Source: RGIG426 sp045643425
GTDB lineage: Bacteria > Bacillota > Clostridia > Oscillospirales > Acutalibacteraceae
Length of the DNA stretch: 23,562 nt
Direction: 5' to 3'
NCBI GenBank assembly: GCA_045643425.1
Contig: JAZUKW010000039.1
Coordinates: 1-23,562, forward strand
Part shown: positions 7,210 to 15,346 of the stretch, piece after piece
How positions within the stretch are numbered: position 1 is the stretch's first letter
Layout of the letters: each line of letters begins with the position of its first letter
Translations under genes and position numbers: made by a program
Notes under the pieces: generated by a model
Database searches by the model: none
What the model was told of the DNA's origin: nothing
The model's input: only the letters and a program-made list of their open reading frames with translations

Positions 7210-10059
7210 TTATTTTTCGCGTTTTTTGTGGCCGACGCGAAGCTCGCCTTCTTTGTTCTTGCTCCATTGGTTGAGCTGCGCCGTCTTAACCTTCAGGCCG
7301 TCCTCGTCCGGGTCATAGGCGTTCAGCTCCGTCACGCTGTCCGCCGTAAGCAGCAAGCCGTCGTCGATACACACCTCGTTGCCGCAATTGCTAAAGCAGT
7401 TATAGAGGTCGTTCGTGTAGTAGCCGGAAATGCCGAAGCTCAGCGAGGAGCCGCTCACCGTGACCTCCGTCACGCAGTTGGCAATCGTTGCCGACGCGTT
7501 ATCCGCGATACCGCCGACGCGCCCGCTGCCGGAAAGCACACCGCTGACGTAGCAGTTATAGATTTTCGCGGTGCCGTGGGACGTAATACCGCCGACGCAT
7601 CCGCCGGAAATCGCGCAGTCCACCACGTTCAGGTTCATCACGGTACCGTCAAGCACGCCGAACAGACCGACGTTCCCTTTCGGCTTGCTGATACGCAGGT
7701 TGCGGATCTCGTAGCCGTCGCCGTCGTAAACGCCGCTGAAATAGTGGTCCTTGCCGTATTCACCGATCGGCTTCCACGACTTCACGCTCTTCAAATCTAT
7801 ATCCGCCGTTTGACGGAAATATTTTCCTTTCAAATCGGCTTTTCCGACGTTAACAACGTCGCGGAAATATTCAAGATCCTCCTGCGAGGAAATGAGGTAC
7901 GGATCCTCGGCGGTGCCGCTTCCCTCCAGGTCGATCAGTGCGCTCGTTTTTCCGGGGTACTTCGACGTGCTGTTGGGACGTGTCGGACGCTGGATATAGG
8001 TGCGGCTGACCGTTTGCCCGTCCTTTGTCAGCTTATAGACGAACAGGTTATCGACCTGACCGATCAGCGTATAGTCGGTTTTCTTCGCGTTTTGGAACCA
8101 CTTTTGGATCTGACGCTGGCCGAGCTCGTTGCCGCCGCGGAACATTTTTTCGTGCGTTTCCATACAGTTCTTCACGTCCAGCCACACCACGATGTCCGGC
8201 TCGTTTTCCGCGAGGATCTTCGCGTCCTGACGCGCATATTGATCCGCGCAGGTGTCGTAAAACAGTACCGGCACGAAGTTATCCATATTGACGTTTCCGA
8301 GCAGGGAGTTATAGCATTTGACGTACGGGAACCCGAAAATCACCGAGTCCTCGTCGGTGTTGTCCCGAATAAGCTTTGTGATCTCGTCATACAGCTTTAC
8401 GTCGTTTTTGCTCAGCTTATAGCCCTTCAGCTCCGGCAACGACGACGTCTCGGTCTTGGACCAATAATCCTCCGCCGTGTAACCCCACCAGGAGTACGGA
8501 CACACCAGCTTTTGAGAGGCGGATACGCAAAGAATGCACAGCACCGTCGTCGCCAAAACTTTGGTATACGTCCGCGCTCGCAGGCTGTTATAATCCACGT
8601 TTTTAAAGACGATCACCACGAGCGCCGAAAGCAGGAAATACGCGCTGCCGCAGCTGACGTCGTCTTTACCGTTGTTCATCAGCGTAGCATACGCCGCCGC
8701 CAACGCCGCGCAGGCGAAAACAATTTTGTCCAGCGCCAGGTTTTTGTGGCGCAATCCCACCACGATGTGGTAAATCAGCCAAAACAGCACCGCAAAAAAG
8801 CCGTAACCGATAAAGGAGCTGATCGACCCGAACAGACCGGATTTTTTATAAACGGTGACCGTCATATCGCCGACGTTCCAAATCAGCACCGCCAGCATCA
8901 GCATCATCACGGCAAACACCACGAGGCCGTAGAGCTTTTTCCGCTCGTCAAACAGCAACAGCGCCGCCGCCAACACCGCCAGCGGAATGATCATACAGCT
9001 GGTCACGATGACCGAGCCGCCCTTCCACAGCGTGTCGAACAGCAAATGCGAGAACAGGGCGATCGACGCCGCCAAGCATACCATGCGAAGCGTTTTCCGG
9101 TTCAGCGTTTTTTTGCCGATCGTCGGCGTTTTCGACTTGCCCAAAACGTAAGAGAACAGCAAGAGCAAAACCGCCGCCATCTTTTCCGCGTTATCCGCCA
9201 AAAACGTCAGCAAATGTCCCGCCAAAAGGGTTTTTGCGTCGCCCTTGGCGCTCGTATCCAAAAAGACTTGATGGATAAACGGCGTCAGCGCATTATTGGC
9301 GGCAAGATACACAAAAAACGGAGCCATAATGAACACCGCGCCGATCAGCACGAAAAAGCAGGCGGAAAAATAGTTTTTTTCCTTTCCGACAAGGAACAAA
9401 AACGAGAGCAGCAGGAAAAACACAATAAACGCCGCCACCACGATCGTCTGCTTAACGAGGAACATAAAGCCGCCGCAAGCGCCGACCGCCATAAGAAGCA
9501 CCGCTTTTTTACGGATCGGCTGATCGATACGTTCGGTGTATTTCAGGAAGAACGCCAACAAAAGCGCCAGCGTCAGATACGTCGTTTGGTTGTAGTCGCC
9601 GCCAAGCTCGGTGTTGCGCGCCATAGCGAGCATCATCGCACCGAACACCGTCAGCGCCGACACAAGCGGTCGCACACGTTTAACGAGCAGTCCATACAGC
9701 AACTCGCACAAAAGCAGACGCTCCGCCAAACGAATATACACCGGCAAAACGGCCGACGTACCGGAGATCGTATAGATGATCCAGTTGATAAATAAATTCC
9801 CCGGCGGCAGGTAGTAATAAAAATCCCGATACGGAACCTTGCCCGCCTGCGTCAGCGCATAGTAAACGTAGGCCCATCCCTTGGAAAGAGAATACACCCT
9901 CGTTAAATATAACATAGTAAACGCGACGACTGCGATCGCAAGACCGAGGCCGCAAAGAAGTGTATATCGGTAATCTTTATCGGTAACCAAACGCCCATTT
10001 TTGAGGCGGGTTTTCAGCTCGGCTTTCGAAAAAAGCTTGCGTTTTTTCGCCTGTTCCAT
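7210..10059 (-). CDS. GT-C type membrane glycosyltransferase (family 39-like) with C-terminal GLUG-repeat domain
   Basis: A 949-residue integral membrane protein. The start ATG (10057-10059, MEQAKKRKLF) follows AAGGAGG at 10069-10075 with 9 nt spacing; a longer frame to 10143 would include the promoter. A basic cytoplasmic N-terminus leads into TM1 (about 34-54). The first outer loop carries PYRDFYYYLPPG (76-87), the acidic YRDF..PPG signature of family-39-like GT-C enzymes that use polyprenyl-phosphate sugars. About ten more hydrophobic segments follow to about residue 530. A soluble part comes next; from about 713 it is GLUG-type (GSGTAEDPYLISSQEDLEYF, then ADIDL, WKPIG, GLFG, VGGI repeats), as found in surface proteins. 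The fusion suggests an outward-facing enzyme with its own binding or anchoring domain. Acceptor and donor are unknown. Confidence 0.8.
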   Translation of the reverse strand: MEQAKKRKLFSKAELKTRLKNGRLVTDKDYRYTLLCGLGLAIAVVAFTMLYLTRVYSLSKGWAYVYYALTQAGKVPYRDFYYYLPPGNLFINWIIYTISGTSAVLPVYIRLAERLLLCELLYGLLVKRVRPLVSALTVFGAMMLAMARNTELGGDYNQTTYLTLALLLAFFLKYTERIDQPIRKKAVLLMAVGACGGFMFLVKQTIVVAAFIVFFLLLSFLFLVGKEKNYFSACFFVLIGAVFIMAPFFVYLAANNALTPFIHQVFLDTSAKGDAKTLLAGHLLTFLADNAEKMAAVLLLLFSYVLGKSKTPTIGKKTLNRKTLRMVCLAASIALFSHLLFDTLWKGGSVIVTSCMIIPLAVLAAALLLFDERKKLYGLVVFAVMMLMLAVLIWNVGDMTVTVYKKSGLFGSISSFIGYGFFAVLFWLIYHIVVGLRHKNLALDKIVFACAALAAAYATLMNNGKDDVSCGSAYFLLSALVVIVFKNVDYNSLRARTYTKVLATTVLCILCVSASQKLVCPYSWWGYTAEDYWSKTETSSLPELKGYKLSKNDVKLYDEITKLIRDNTDEDSVIFGFPYVKCYNSLLGNVNMDNFVPVLFYDTCADQYARQDAKILAENEPDIVVWLDVKNCMETHEKMFRGGNELGQRQIQKWFQNAKKTDYTLIGQVDNLFVYKLTKDGQTVSRTYIQRPTRPNSTSKYPGKTSALIDLEGSGTAEDPYLISSQEDLEYFRDVVNVGKADLKGKYFRQTADIDLKSVKSWKPIGEYGKDHYFSGVYDGDGYEIRNLRISKPKGNVGLFGVLDGTVMNLNVVDCAISGGCVGGITSHGTAKIYNCYVSGVLSGSGRVGGIADNASATIANCVTEVTVSGSSLSFGISGYYTNDLYNCFSNCGNEVCIDDGLLLTADSVTELNAYDPDEDGLKVKTAQLNQWSKNKEGELRVGHKKREK

Positions 10060-10101
10060 CTGCGCGCTCCTCCTTGTATCTTTTTGACAACATACACAGT
10101 A

Positions 10102-10130
10102 AGTATACGGCAAAAAACATTTTTCGTCAA
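10102..10130 (-). promoter_or_regulatory. Sigma-A type promoter of the glycosyltransferase gene
   Basis: Minus-strand TTGACG (10125-10130), 17-bp spacer, TATACT (10102-10107), ahead of the AAGGAGG ribosome site at 10069-10075. Confidence 0.8.
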
Positions 10131-10141
10131 GTTGTTTCGAC

Positions 10142-10176
10142 AAAAAAATCCCTGCCCTCGCGGGCAGGGATTTTTG
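10142..10176 (-). terminator. Rho-independent terminator of secD-secF
   Basis: A perfect 10-bp stem (ATCCCTGCCC at 10148-10157 with GGGCAGGGAT at 10162-10171, loop TCGC) is flanked by A7 and T runs. It lies just after the secF stop codon. Confidence 0.9.
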
Positions 10177-10185
10177 GAAAAATGC

Positions 10186-11154
10186 TTATTTTTTGCCTTT
10201 GGTGCGCTCTTTGGCGGCTTTTTTCGCCTCGCGCTTGTTCATCCAGGCGACCCACGCCGGAATGCACAGGAAGGTGGAGGAGAAGAAACCGGCCACAACG
10301 CCCACCGCCATCGGAACAGCGAAGGAGATGATGGCGTCGAGGTTCCAGATGAACGCAACCACCGCCACCGTGGCGATCGCCAGGAAGGTGGTGATAAAGG
10401 TGTTGAGGTTGCGGCGGAAGGTCTCGTTCAAGCTGTAGTCCGCGACCTCGGCGAGCGGCGCTTTCATCTTGCGACGGTTGTCGCGGATACGGTCGTACAC
10501 CACGATGGTGCCGTTCAGCGAGTAACCGAGGATGGTCAGCACGACCGCCACGAAGTTATCGTTCAGCGGGATGCGGAACAGCACGAACGCGAAGTAGGCG
10601 ATCGTCAAGTCGTGAAGCAGCGCGCCCATCGCCTTCACGCCGGCCGGCCAGTCGCCGATTTTACGGAAGCGGATACCGACGTAGATGATCAGGATCACAG
10701 CGGCAAGTGCCACCGCCACCATACATTTGAGGAAGAACAGCATACCGACAGAAGCCTGGATGGAGTTGATGCTGTCCTGCTCGATTTTGTTGGCGGCAAA
10801 TTTCTCGGCCAAGCCGGAAGCCAGCTTCGAGGCCTCGTCGGTGCTCATTTCTTTGGTGGTATACACGTTGATGAGCGTGTACGCCTTGTCCGTGCCGGTC
10901 GCCGTCGCTTCGGAAAGCTGGACGTCGAGCGCCGGGAGCTTGAATTCCTTGTTCAGATAATCCGTCACGGCGTTTTCGCTCAAGTTGCCCTCATAGGCGA
11001 ATTTAGCGAGCGTACCGCCTTTAAACGTAACGTCAATGCTGGTACCGAGAATGAGGTTCAGGATCAGGCAGACGAGAATAAGGCCGCCCGCGAACATCCA
11101 CAGGTATTTGCTCGTTTTCACGTAGGCAAAGTTGCCCTTAAACAGATTTTTCAT
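10186..11154 (-). CDS. secF: Protein translocase subunit SecF
   Basis: 322 residues, close to the usual length. SecF pairs with SecD in the membrane and uses the proton gradient to help SecYEG-SecA export finish. It shows TM1 near residues 20-40, an outer P-type domain with VTFKGGTLAKF, and then five TM segments containing the conserved YSLNGTIVVYDRIRDN (about 205-222) typical of SecF. The tail is basic (KREAKKAAKERTKGKK). The ATG at 11152-11154 overlaps the secD stop (ATGA), with GGAGGT 8 nt upstream, so translation is probably coupled to secD. It is followed at once by a terminator. Confidence 0.97.
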   Translation of the reverse strand: MKNLFKGNFAYVKTSKYLWMFAGGLILVCLILNLILGTSIDVTFKGGTLAKFAYEGNLSENAVTDYLNKEFKLPALDVQLSEATATGTDKAYTLINVYTTKEMSTDEASKLASGLAEKFAANKIEQDSINSIQASVGMLFFLKCMVAVALAAVILIIYVGIRFRKIGDWPAGVKAMGALLHDLTIAYFAFVLFRIPLNDNFVAVVLTILGYSLNGTIVVYDRIRDNRRKMKAPLAEVADYSLNETFRRNLNTFITTFLAIATVAVVAFIWNLDAIISFAVPMAVGVVAGFFSSTFLCIPAWVAWMNKREAKKAAKERTKGKK

Positions 11155-12563
11155 TGACGAGCACCTCCAATCAGCCACGGCTTGCGGAAGATCTTAAAGC
11201 GAGTGATCGACTGCAGCATGAGGCGGGACGCAAACACGCCCATAATGAAGTTGAAGATGATACCCATAAGCAGCGTGTAACCGAAGGAATACACCGTACC
11301 GGTGGTCGCCGCCGGGAACATAAACAGGAACGGATAGAGGATCTTCGCGAAGATGCCGGACGGAGGTCCGAACACGCCCATCAGCACGATGGCGACGAGC
11401 ATGGTCGTCACGTTGCCGTCGAAAATGGCGGAGAAGGACGACTTGCAGCCGGTAGCGATCGAGCCGTCGATCGTCTTGCCGAGGCGCGCTTCCTCACGGA
11501 TACGCTCGGCGGTAATGACGTTCGCGTCGATACCCATACCGACCGACAAAATGATACCGGCAATACCGGGCAGCGTCAGCGTAAAGCCGTTCATAAAGCT
11601 GAAGTAGCCGGACACCGCCGCGATCGAGCCCGCCACCTGACCGGCAAGCGCGATGACCGCGATCACGCCGGGCAGACGGTAGATCACGATAATGAAGATC
11701 GCGATCAGGATAAAGGCGATAATGCCGGCCAGCACCATCGCATCCAGCGCGGATTCACCGAGCGTCGGGGAGATGGAGCCGTAGTTCGCCGCCACGATGT
11801 CGAAGTCGAGCGCACCGGCGTTGATGAGGTTCGCGAGATCGGTCGCTTCCTCCAAATCGAAGCCGCCGGAGATGACCGCGTTGCCGTCACCGATGACCGC
11901 GTTGACTTTCGGATACGAAATCATATCGTGGTCAAGCCAAATGGAAATCGTGCCGCCGTTCTCATACTGCGTCTTGGTCGCCTCGTGGAAGGCTTCCTTG
12001 CCGCTTTCCTTCAGCTTCAGCGCCACGACCGGCTCGTTGCTTTCCGGATCGAAGTTCACTTCGGCATTTTCCACGTCTTTACCGGTCAAAACCTGCTCGC
12101 CGGTCGGCACGTTGTAGGTAACGCCGTCCGCACCGACTTGCTGCGTGGTTTCGTTGCCGTAGTAGAACGCCAGCTGGGCCGTCTGACCGATCTCGGCCAG
12201 CGCCGCCTGGGCGTCAAACTCGGTCTCATCCTCGCTCCACGGGAAGCGGACGATCACCGATTGGTTGGCGGTATCGGCATAGACCTCGTAGTCGGTGATA
12301 CCCTCCGCCACGAGACGAAGCTCAATCACGTCCTTGACGCCTTGAATTTGATCGTCCGTAACGTCGGTAACACCTTCGGCGGGCTTGAACGTTGCGTCCA
12401 CACCGCCGCGAATGTCGATACCGAACCGAATTTGGCTCGCGCCTTTGATCACCGCGTCCTTCCGATCGCCGAACGAGCTGTAAACGCCGAAGATCGACGT
12501 ATACACCAAGGCGGCGATGAGAACGAACACGAGGAAGAAGACGAATTTCGGGGTTCGTTTCAT
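11151..12563 (-). CDS. secD: Protein translocase subunit SecD
   Basis: 470 residues, typical of the shorter clostridial forms. TM1 lies at about 8-28 (FVFFLVFVLIAALVYTSIFG). The conserved FGIDIRGGVDATF follows, then a large outer domain to about residue 250 and five TM segments with LPGIAGIILSVGMGIDANVI and TAERIREE, the hallmark of SecD. The ATG at 12561-12563 is chosen over the in-frame TTG just upstream because GGAGGT (12571-12576) is 7 nt before it. First gene of the secD-secF operon behind a near-consensus promoter. It acts with SecF on secretion of signal-peptide proteins, several of which are encoded nearby. yajC is not adjacent. Confidence 0.97.
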   Translation of the reverse strand: MKRTPKFVFFLVFVLIAALVYTSIFGVYSSFGDRKDAVIKGASQIRFGIDIRGGVDATFKPAEGVTDVTDDQIQGVKDVIELRLVAEGITDYEVYADTANQSVIVRFPWSEDETEFDAQAALAEIGQTAQLAFYYGNETTQQVGADGVTYNVPTGEQVLTGKDVENAEVNFDPESNEPVVALKLKESGKEAFHEATKTQYENGGTISIWLDHDMISYPKVNAVIGDGNAVISGGFDLEEATDLANLINAGALDFDIVAANYGSISPTLGESALDAMVLAGIIAFILIAIFIIVIYRLPGVIAVIALAGQVAGSIAAVSGYFSFMNGFTLTLPGIAGIILSVGMGIDANVITAERIREEARLGKTIDGSIATGCKSSFSAIFDGNVTTMLVAIVLMGVFGPPSGIFAKILYPFLFMFPAATTGTVYSFGYTLLMGIIFNFIMGVFASRLMLQSITRFKIFRKPWLIGGARQ

Positions 12564-12619
12564 CAAATAGACCTCCTACGTTCCTGCACTTTACGCAGGG
12601 ACAAAAATAGACAGCATTT

Positions 12620-12648
12620 ATTATAGACAATTTTTGCGGGAATGTCAA
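12620..12648 (-). promoter_or_regulatory. Consensus promoter of secD-secF
   Basis: Minus-strand TTGACA (12643-12648), 17-bp spacer, TATAAT (12620-12625). Both hexamers match the sigma-A consensus exactly, in line with strong constitutive expression. Confidence 0.92.
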
Positions 12649-12698
12649 TTCTTTACGGGAAAATCTTTTATCTTTTTCCCTAAAACCTCTCTAAAACG

Positions 12699-12727
12699 AA
12701 AAACCGGGACGCATTTTGCGTCCCGGT
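12699..12727 (-). terminator. Rho-independent terminator of the surface protein gene
   Basis: An 11-bp perfect stem (ACCGGGACGCA at 12703-12713 with TGCGTCCCGGT at 12717-12727) has an A run before it, which reads as TTTTT after the stem on the minus strand. It follows the stop codon at 12735. Confidence 0.88.
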
Positions 12728-12734
12728 CGGGGGT

Positions 12735-14477
12735 TCAGTCATCCATTCGCTTGGAATATAAGCCGTAAATATCCACGCCGTCGCGGTCGATGATTTCCTG
12801 CGCCGACAGGTTGGTCGGCGTGTTCGCCGCCGCATTCCCGCGGCCGTCATCGGTGCCCGCCAGCTCGTTTCCGTAGCCCAGCACCTCGCGCATAAACTGC
12901 TCGGCATCCGCGCGCTCCTGCTCGTCGGTAGGCGTTTCCTCCTCGTAGTAAGTCGCGTCCTCCGGAACAGCGTATTCCGACGCATCGTCGTAGCCCTTCT
13001 TGCGGAAGAAGAACCAATAGGTCAAAAATCCGCTGGCCGCCAAAAACAGCACGCCCGCCACGATCAGCACGATAAACATCGTTTTCAGCGGGGAGCCGCC
13101 CTCGGTGGCAGCCACCTTGCCGTCGGTGAAGCCGACGATGGTGTAATAGCCGAGCGCCGGCGTACGGAACGAAAGCATTCCTTTATCCGCTTTCACCTGC
13201 GTAAGCGACGTCAGCGTATCCTCGCCGGTCATGGCAACACCGAAGGATTTACATTTTTTCATGTTGCCCGGCACGGGGATCTGCACGTCGAACATCAGCT
13301 CCTTGCCCACCTCGGACAAATCGGTCACGTGCAGCTCGTTGCCGTCCTCCAAGAGGAAATCCAGCGCCAGACCGAACGTCACGGTCAGCGCTTTTTCCGC
13401 GCTGGATTCCGCAAAAAAGCTCTCGCTCTGTTTGGATTTTTCGATCTGCTCTTTCGTCACCGCTTTATAGGGCGACGCCGTCAGCGCGCCTACCAGCGTT
13501 CCGCCGTACAGCTCAGTCAGCGTTTTGTAATCCTCCTGGCTGACGATCAGGCGACCGGTTTTGTTAAAGGAACCGATCTTCAGCTTCATTTGGGACAACA
13601 GCGTCTTATCCACCGACAGGTTACACGCCACGTTCGTTCCCGCGACCGCCGTCGTGGTCGTGCCGCGCACCGCCTCGTAGGTCGGAACATCCAGCACACT
13701 GCTGGTCTCCTCGGCGGGCAGCGTCGGCAGCGCGGGGGCCGGCTCGGTAGTCTCCTCCGGCTCGCTGTATTCCTCCGGCTCGCTGTATTCTTCGGACGGC
13801 TGCGTCACGATCGGCTCCGTCGTAGGCGGTTCGGTCACGACCGCCTCGCCCACCGTCATGCTGGCGCTGCCGTCTAAATAGGTGACACCGCTGCCGTCCT
13901 CAAAGCCGATGGCGTTGGCCGTCCACGTATAGCCGCCCTCCATGCCGGAGGTGTTAAAGCTCGCGCCGCCGAAATCGTCCGTCACCGCGGTCATCGCGCC
14001 TATCGTATCACCCACGTCCACGGAGACGGTAACGCCGCCGACCGGGTTGCCCTGCTCGTCGGTCACGTTCACGAAAAACACACTGCCGTCCACCGACACC
14101 GCGACCGACAGCTGCATATCCGTATATTTCGTATACGAGCCACCCGACACGTACGCCGTCTCCACACCCATATCGGTGCCGAACGCCAGCGTGATCTCGC
14201 CGGTGCCGTAGGGAGCGGCGCTGCCGTCCACCTCGGCGTAGCAGTTGCTGTTCGACAAAACGGAAAGGGTCGCGTCGCCGCCCGCCGCGCCGGAAACCTG
14301 CACGCTGAGCAGCCGCACCGTCTCGTCTTCGCTGTACCACGTCACCGTCCACAGTCCGGACGACGTATCCACCACAACGTCGGACACGTCAACCTCCTCC
14401 GCCAAAACGCAAAGAGGAGCCGCCACCGCCGCCAGCAACACGGCACACAGCAAAAATGCAGTCAGTTTACGAAGCAT
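12735..14477 (-). CDS. Membrane-anchored surface protein with Ig-like domains and acidic cytoplasmic tail
   Basis: A 580-residue protein of unrecognised family. The start ATG 14475-14477 (MLRKLTAFLLCAVLL) gives a clear signal peptide ending near LAEEV and has AAAGGG 8 nt upstream. A beta-rich domain covers about 30-140. A transthyretin/CarboxypepD-reg-like segment (DEQGNPVGGVTVSVDVGD) lies at about 150-225. A Pro/Glu/Thr linker with repeated EEYSEP follows (about 230-285), then a second beta-rich domain to about 455 with a TPALGYYTIVGF end. One TM (about 466-490, MFIVLIVAGVLFLAASGFLT) ends in a FFFRKKG stop-transfer, leaving a cytoplasmic tail of about 85 residues rich in Glu and Asp. The topology is outside-in with a tail long enough for partner binding. 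Single gene with its own promoter and terminator; function unknown. Confidence 0.85.
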   Translation of the reverse strand: MLRKLTAFLLCAVLLAAVAAPLCVLAEEVDVSDVVVDTSSGLWTVTWYSEDETVRLLSVQVSGAAGGDATLSVLSNSNCYAEVDGSAAPYGTGEITLAFGTDMGVETAYVSGGSYTKYTDMQLSVAVSVDGSVFFVNVTDEQGNPVGGVTVSVDVGDTIGAMTAVTDDFGGASFNTSGMEGGYTWTANAIGFEDGSGVTYLDGSASMTVGEAVVTEPPTTEPIVTQPSEEYSEPEEYSEPEETTEPAPALPTLPAEETSSVLDVPTYEAVRGTTTTAVAGTNVACNLSVDKTLLSQMKLKIGSFNKTGRLIVSQEDYKTLTELYGGTLVGALTASPYKAVTKEQIEKSKQSESFFAESSAEKALTVTFGLALDFLLEDGNELHVTDLSEVGKELMFDVQIPVPGNMKKCKSFGVAMTGEDTLTSLTQVKADKGMLSFRTPALGYYTIVGFTDGKVAATEGGSPLKTMFIVLIVAGVLFLAASGFLTYWFFFRKKGYDDASEYAVPEDATYYEEETPTDEQERADAEQFMREVLGYGNELAGTDDGRGNAAANTPTNLSAQEIIDRDGVDIYGLYSKRMDD

Positions 14478-14543
14478 CGCAATCGCCCTTTCTCCAAAAA
14501 AACTTATCCATGCCGAAAAAACGACAAAATTCTCTAAATACAC

Positions 14544-14572
14544 AGTATATCATACCCTTTTCCAAAAGTAAA
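14544..14572 (-). promoter_or_regulatory. Promoter of the surface protein gene
   Basis: Minus-strand TTTACT (14567-14572), 17-bp spacer, TATACT (14544-14549). It is divergent from, and about 25 bp away from, the -35 of the Crp/Fnr regulator promoter. Confidence 0.78.
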
Positions 14573-14595
14573 CGCCCCGCCGCAAAAAATTTCTC

Positions 14596-14624
14596 TTGCA
14601 AATCGTGGCAAAATCGGGTATACT
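14596..14624 (+). promoter_or_regulatory. Promoter of the Crp/Fnr-ABC transporter operon
   Basis: TTGCAA (14596-14601), 17-bp spacer, TATACT (14619-14624). Transcription should start near 14631, just ahead of the palindrome at 14634-14649. Confidence 0.78.
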
Positions 14625-14633
14625 GTAAAATAG

Positions 14634-14649
14634 TGTTCCAAACGGAACA
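14634..14649. promoter_or_regulatory. Palindromic operator TGTTCC-N4-GGAACA
   Basis: A perfect two-fold symmetric site, TGTTCCAAACGGAACA, lies about 3-19 bp after the predicted start of transcription and 12 bp before the ribosome site. Its 6-4-6 symmetry is of the type Crp/Fnr dimers bind. The position would give repression, so autoregulation by the product of the next gene is the simplest reading (inference). Confidence 0.7.
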
Positions 14650-14675
14650 TATTTCGACAAAAAGGAGGGCTTTTG

Positions 14676-15323
14676 ATGAAACCGACCGACAACGCTCTGT
14701 CGCCGGAAACGTGCTTTTTGCTGCGCGGGCTGTCCCCCGCCGAAGCGGCCGCCGCGTGCGCGCTGCTGCCCCCCGTGGTCTTTGTCGAAAAAGGAACGCC
14801 GCTCTCCTTTGCCTATCGGGGCGAACCCGCGTTAGGCATTCTGCTGTCCGGTACGGCGAAGGTCACCCGCCGCGGCACCGACGGAAAAGCGCAGACCTGT
14901 AATCGCATCAAAGCCGGCGAAGCGTTCGGCGCCGCCGCGCTGTTTGCCGATACCCCGCCGGCCAGCACCGTGACCGCGCTCACCGCGCTTTCGGTGCTGT
15001 TCGTTCCGCAATCCGCGCTGTTGACGCTGTCGCGGCAATACCCCGCGATCGGCGAAAATCTCCTACGGTTTTTGACCGCCCGTCTCCGCTTTCTCAACCG
15101 CTCGCTCAACGGCTTGCGCGGCGGTACCGCCGCCGATCGTCTGCTCGCCCATCTGCGCACTCTCGCCGACAAAGACGGCGTCGTCACGCTGCCGCCGCTG
15201 TCCTCCCTCGCCGCCGAGCTCGATATGGGGCGCACCAGCCTCTACCGTGCGCTTGACGAGTGTGAGCAAGCCGGCGCGCTTCAAAAAAACGGCAAAACCG
15301 TCACGCTCGCCCATCTGTTGTAA
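14676..15323 (+). CDS. Crp/Fnr-family transcriptional regulator
   Basis: 215 residues, normal for the family. The N-terminal cyclic-nucleotide-binding-like barrel spans about 15-115 (GILLSGTAKVTRRGTDG; AGEAFGAAALFADTPPA), followed by a dimerisation helix at about 118-148. A Crp-type winged helix-turn-helix follows at about 172-205 (LSSLAAELDMGRTSLYRALD). The phosphate-binding Arg-Ser pair of cAMP receptors is absent, and there is no FNR-type N-terminal cysteine cluster, so the signal is unknown. ATG 14676 is used because AAGGAGG (14662-14668) lies 7 nt upstream; a TTG one codon earlier is less likely. It leads the ABC transporter genes in the same direction and probably controls them and itself through the palindrome at 14634-14649. 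Confidence 0.92.
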   Translation: MKPTDNALSPETCFLLRGLSPAEAAAACALLPPVVFVEKGTPLSFAYRGEPALGILLSGTAKVTRRGTDGKAQTCNRIKAGEAFGAAALFADTPPASTVTALTALSVLFVPQSALLTLSRQYPAIGENLLRFLTARLRFLNRSLNGLRGGTAADRLLAHLRTLADKDGVVTLPPLSSLAAELDMGRTSLYRALDECEQAGALQKNGKTVTLAHLL

Positions 15324-15346
15324 CCTATTTCCAAGGAGGAATTTTT

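Noticed and set aside
7228..9795. 855-codon plus-strand open frame opposite the glycosyltransferase gene
   Set aside because: It is rich in Arg, His, Gln and Val in the way of antisense frames, has no ribosome site, and the opposite strand encodes a clear membrane protein with known motifs.
11154..12626. 490-codon plus-strand open frame opposite secD
   Set aside because: Highly charged Arg/His/Asp composition typical of a shadow frame; secD on the other strand is certain.
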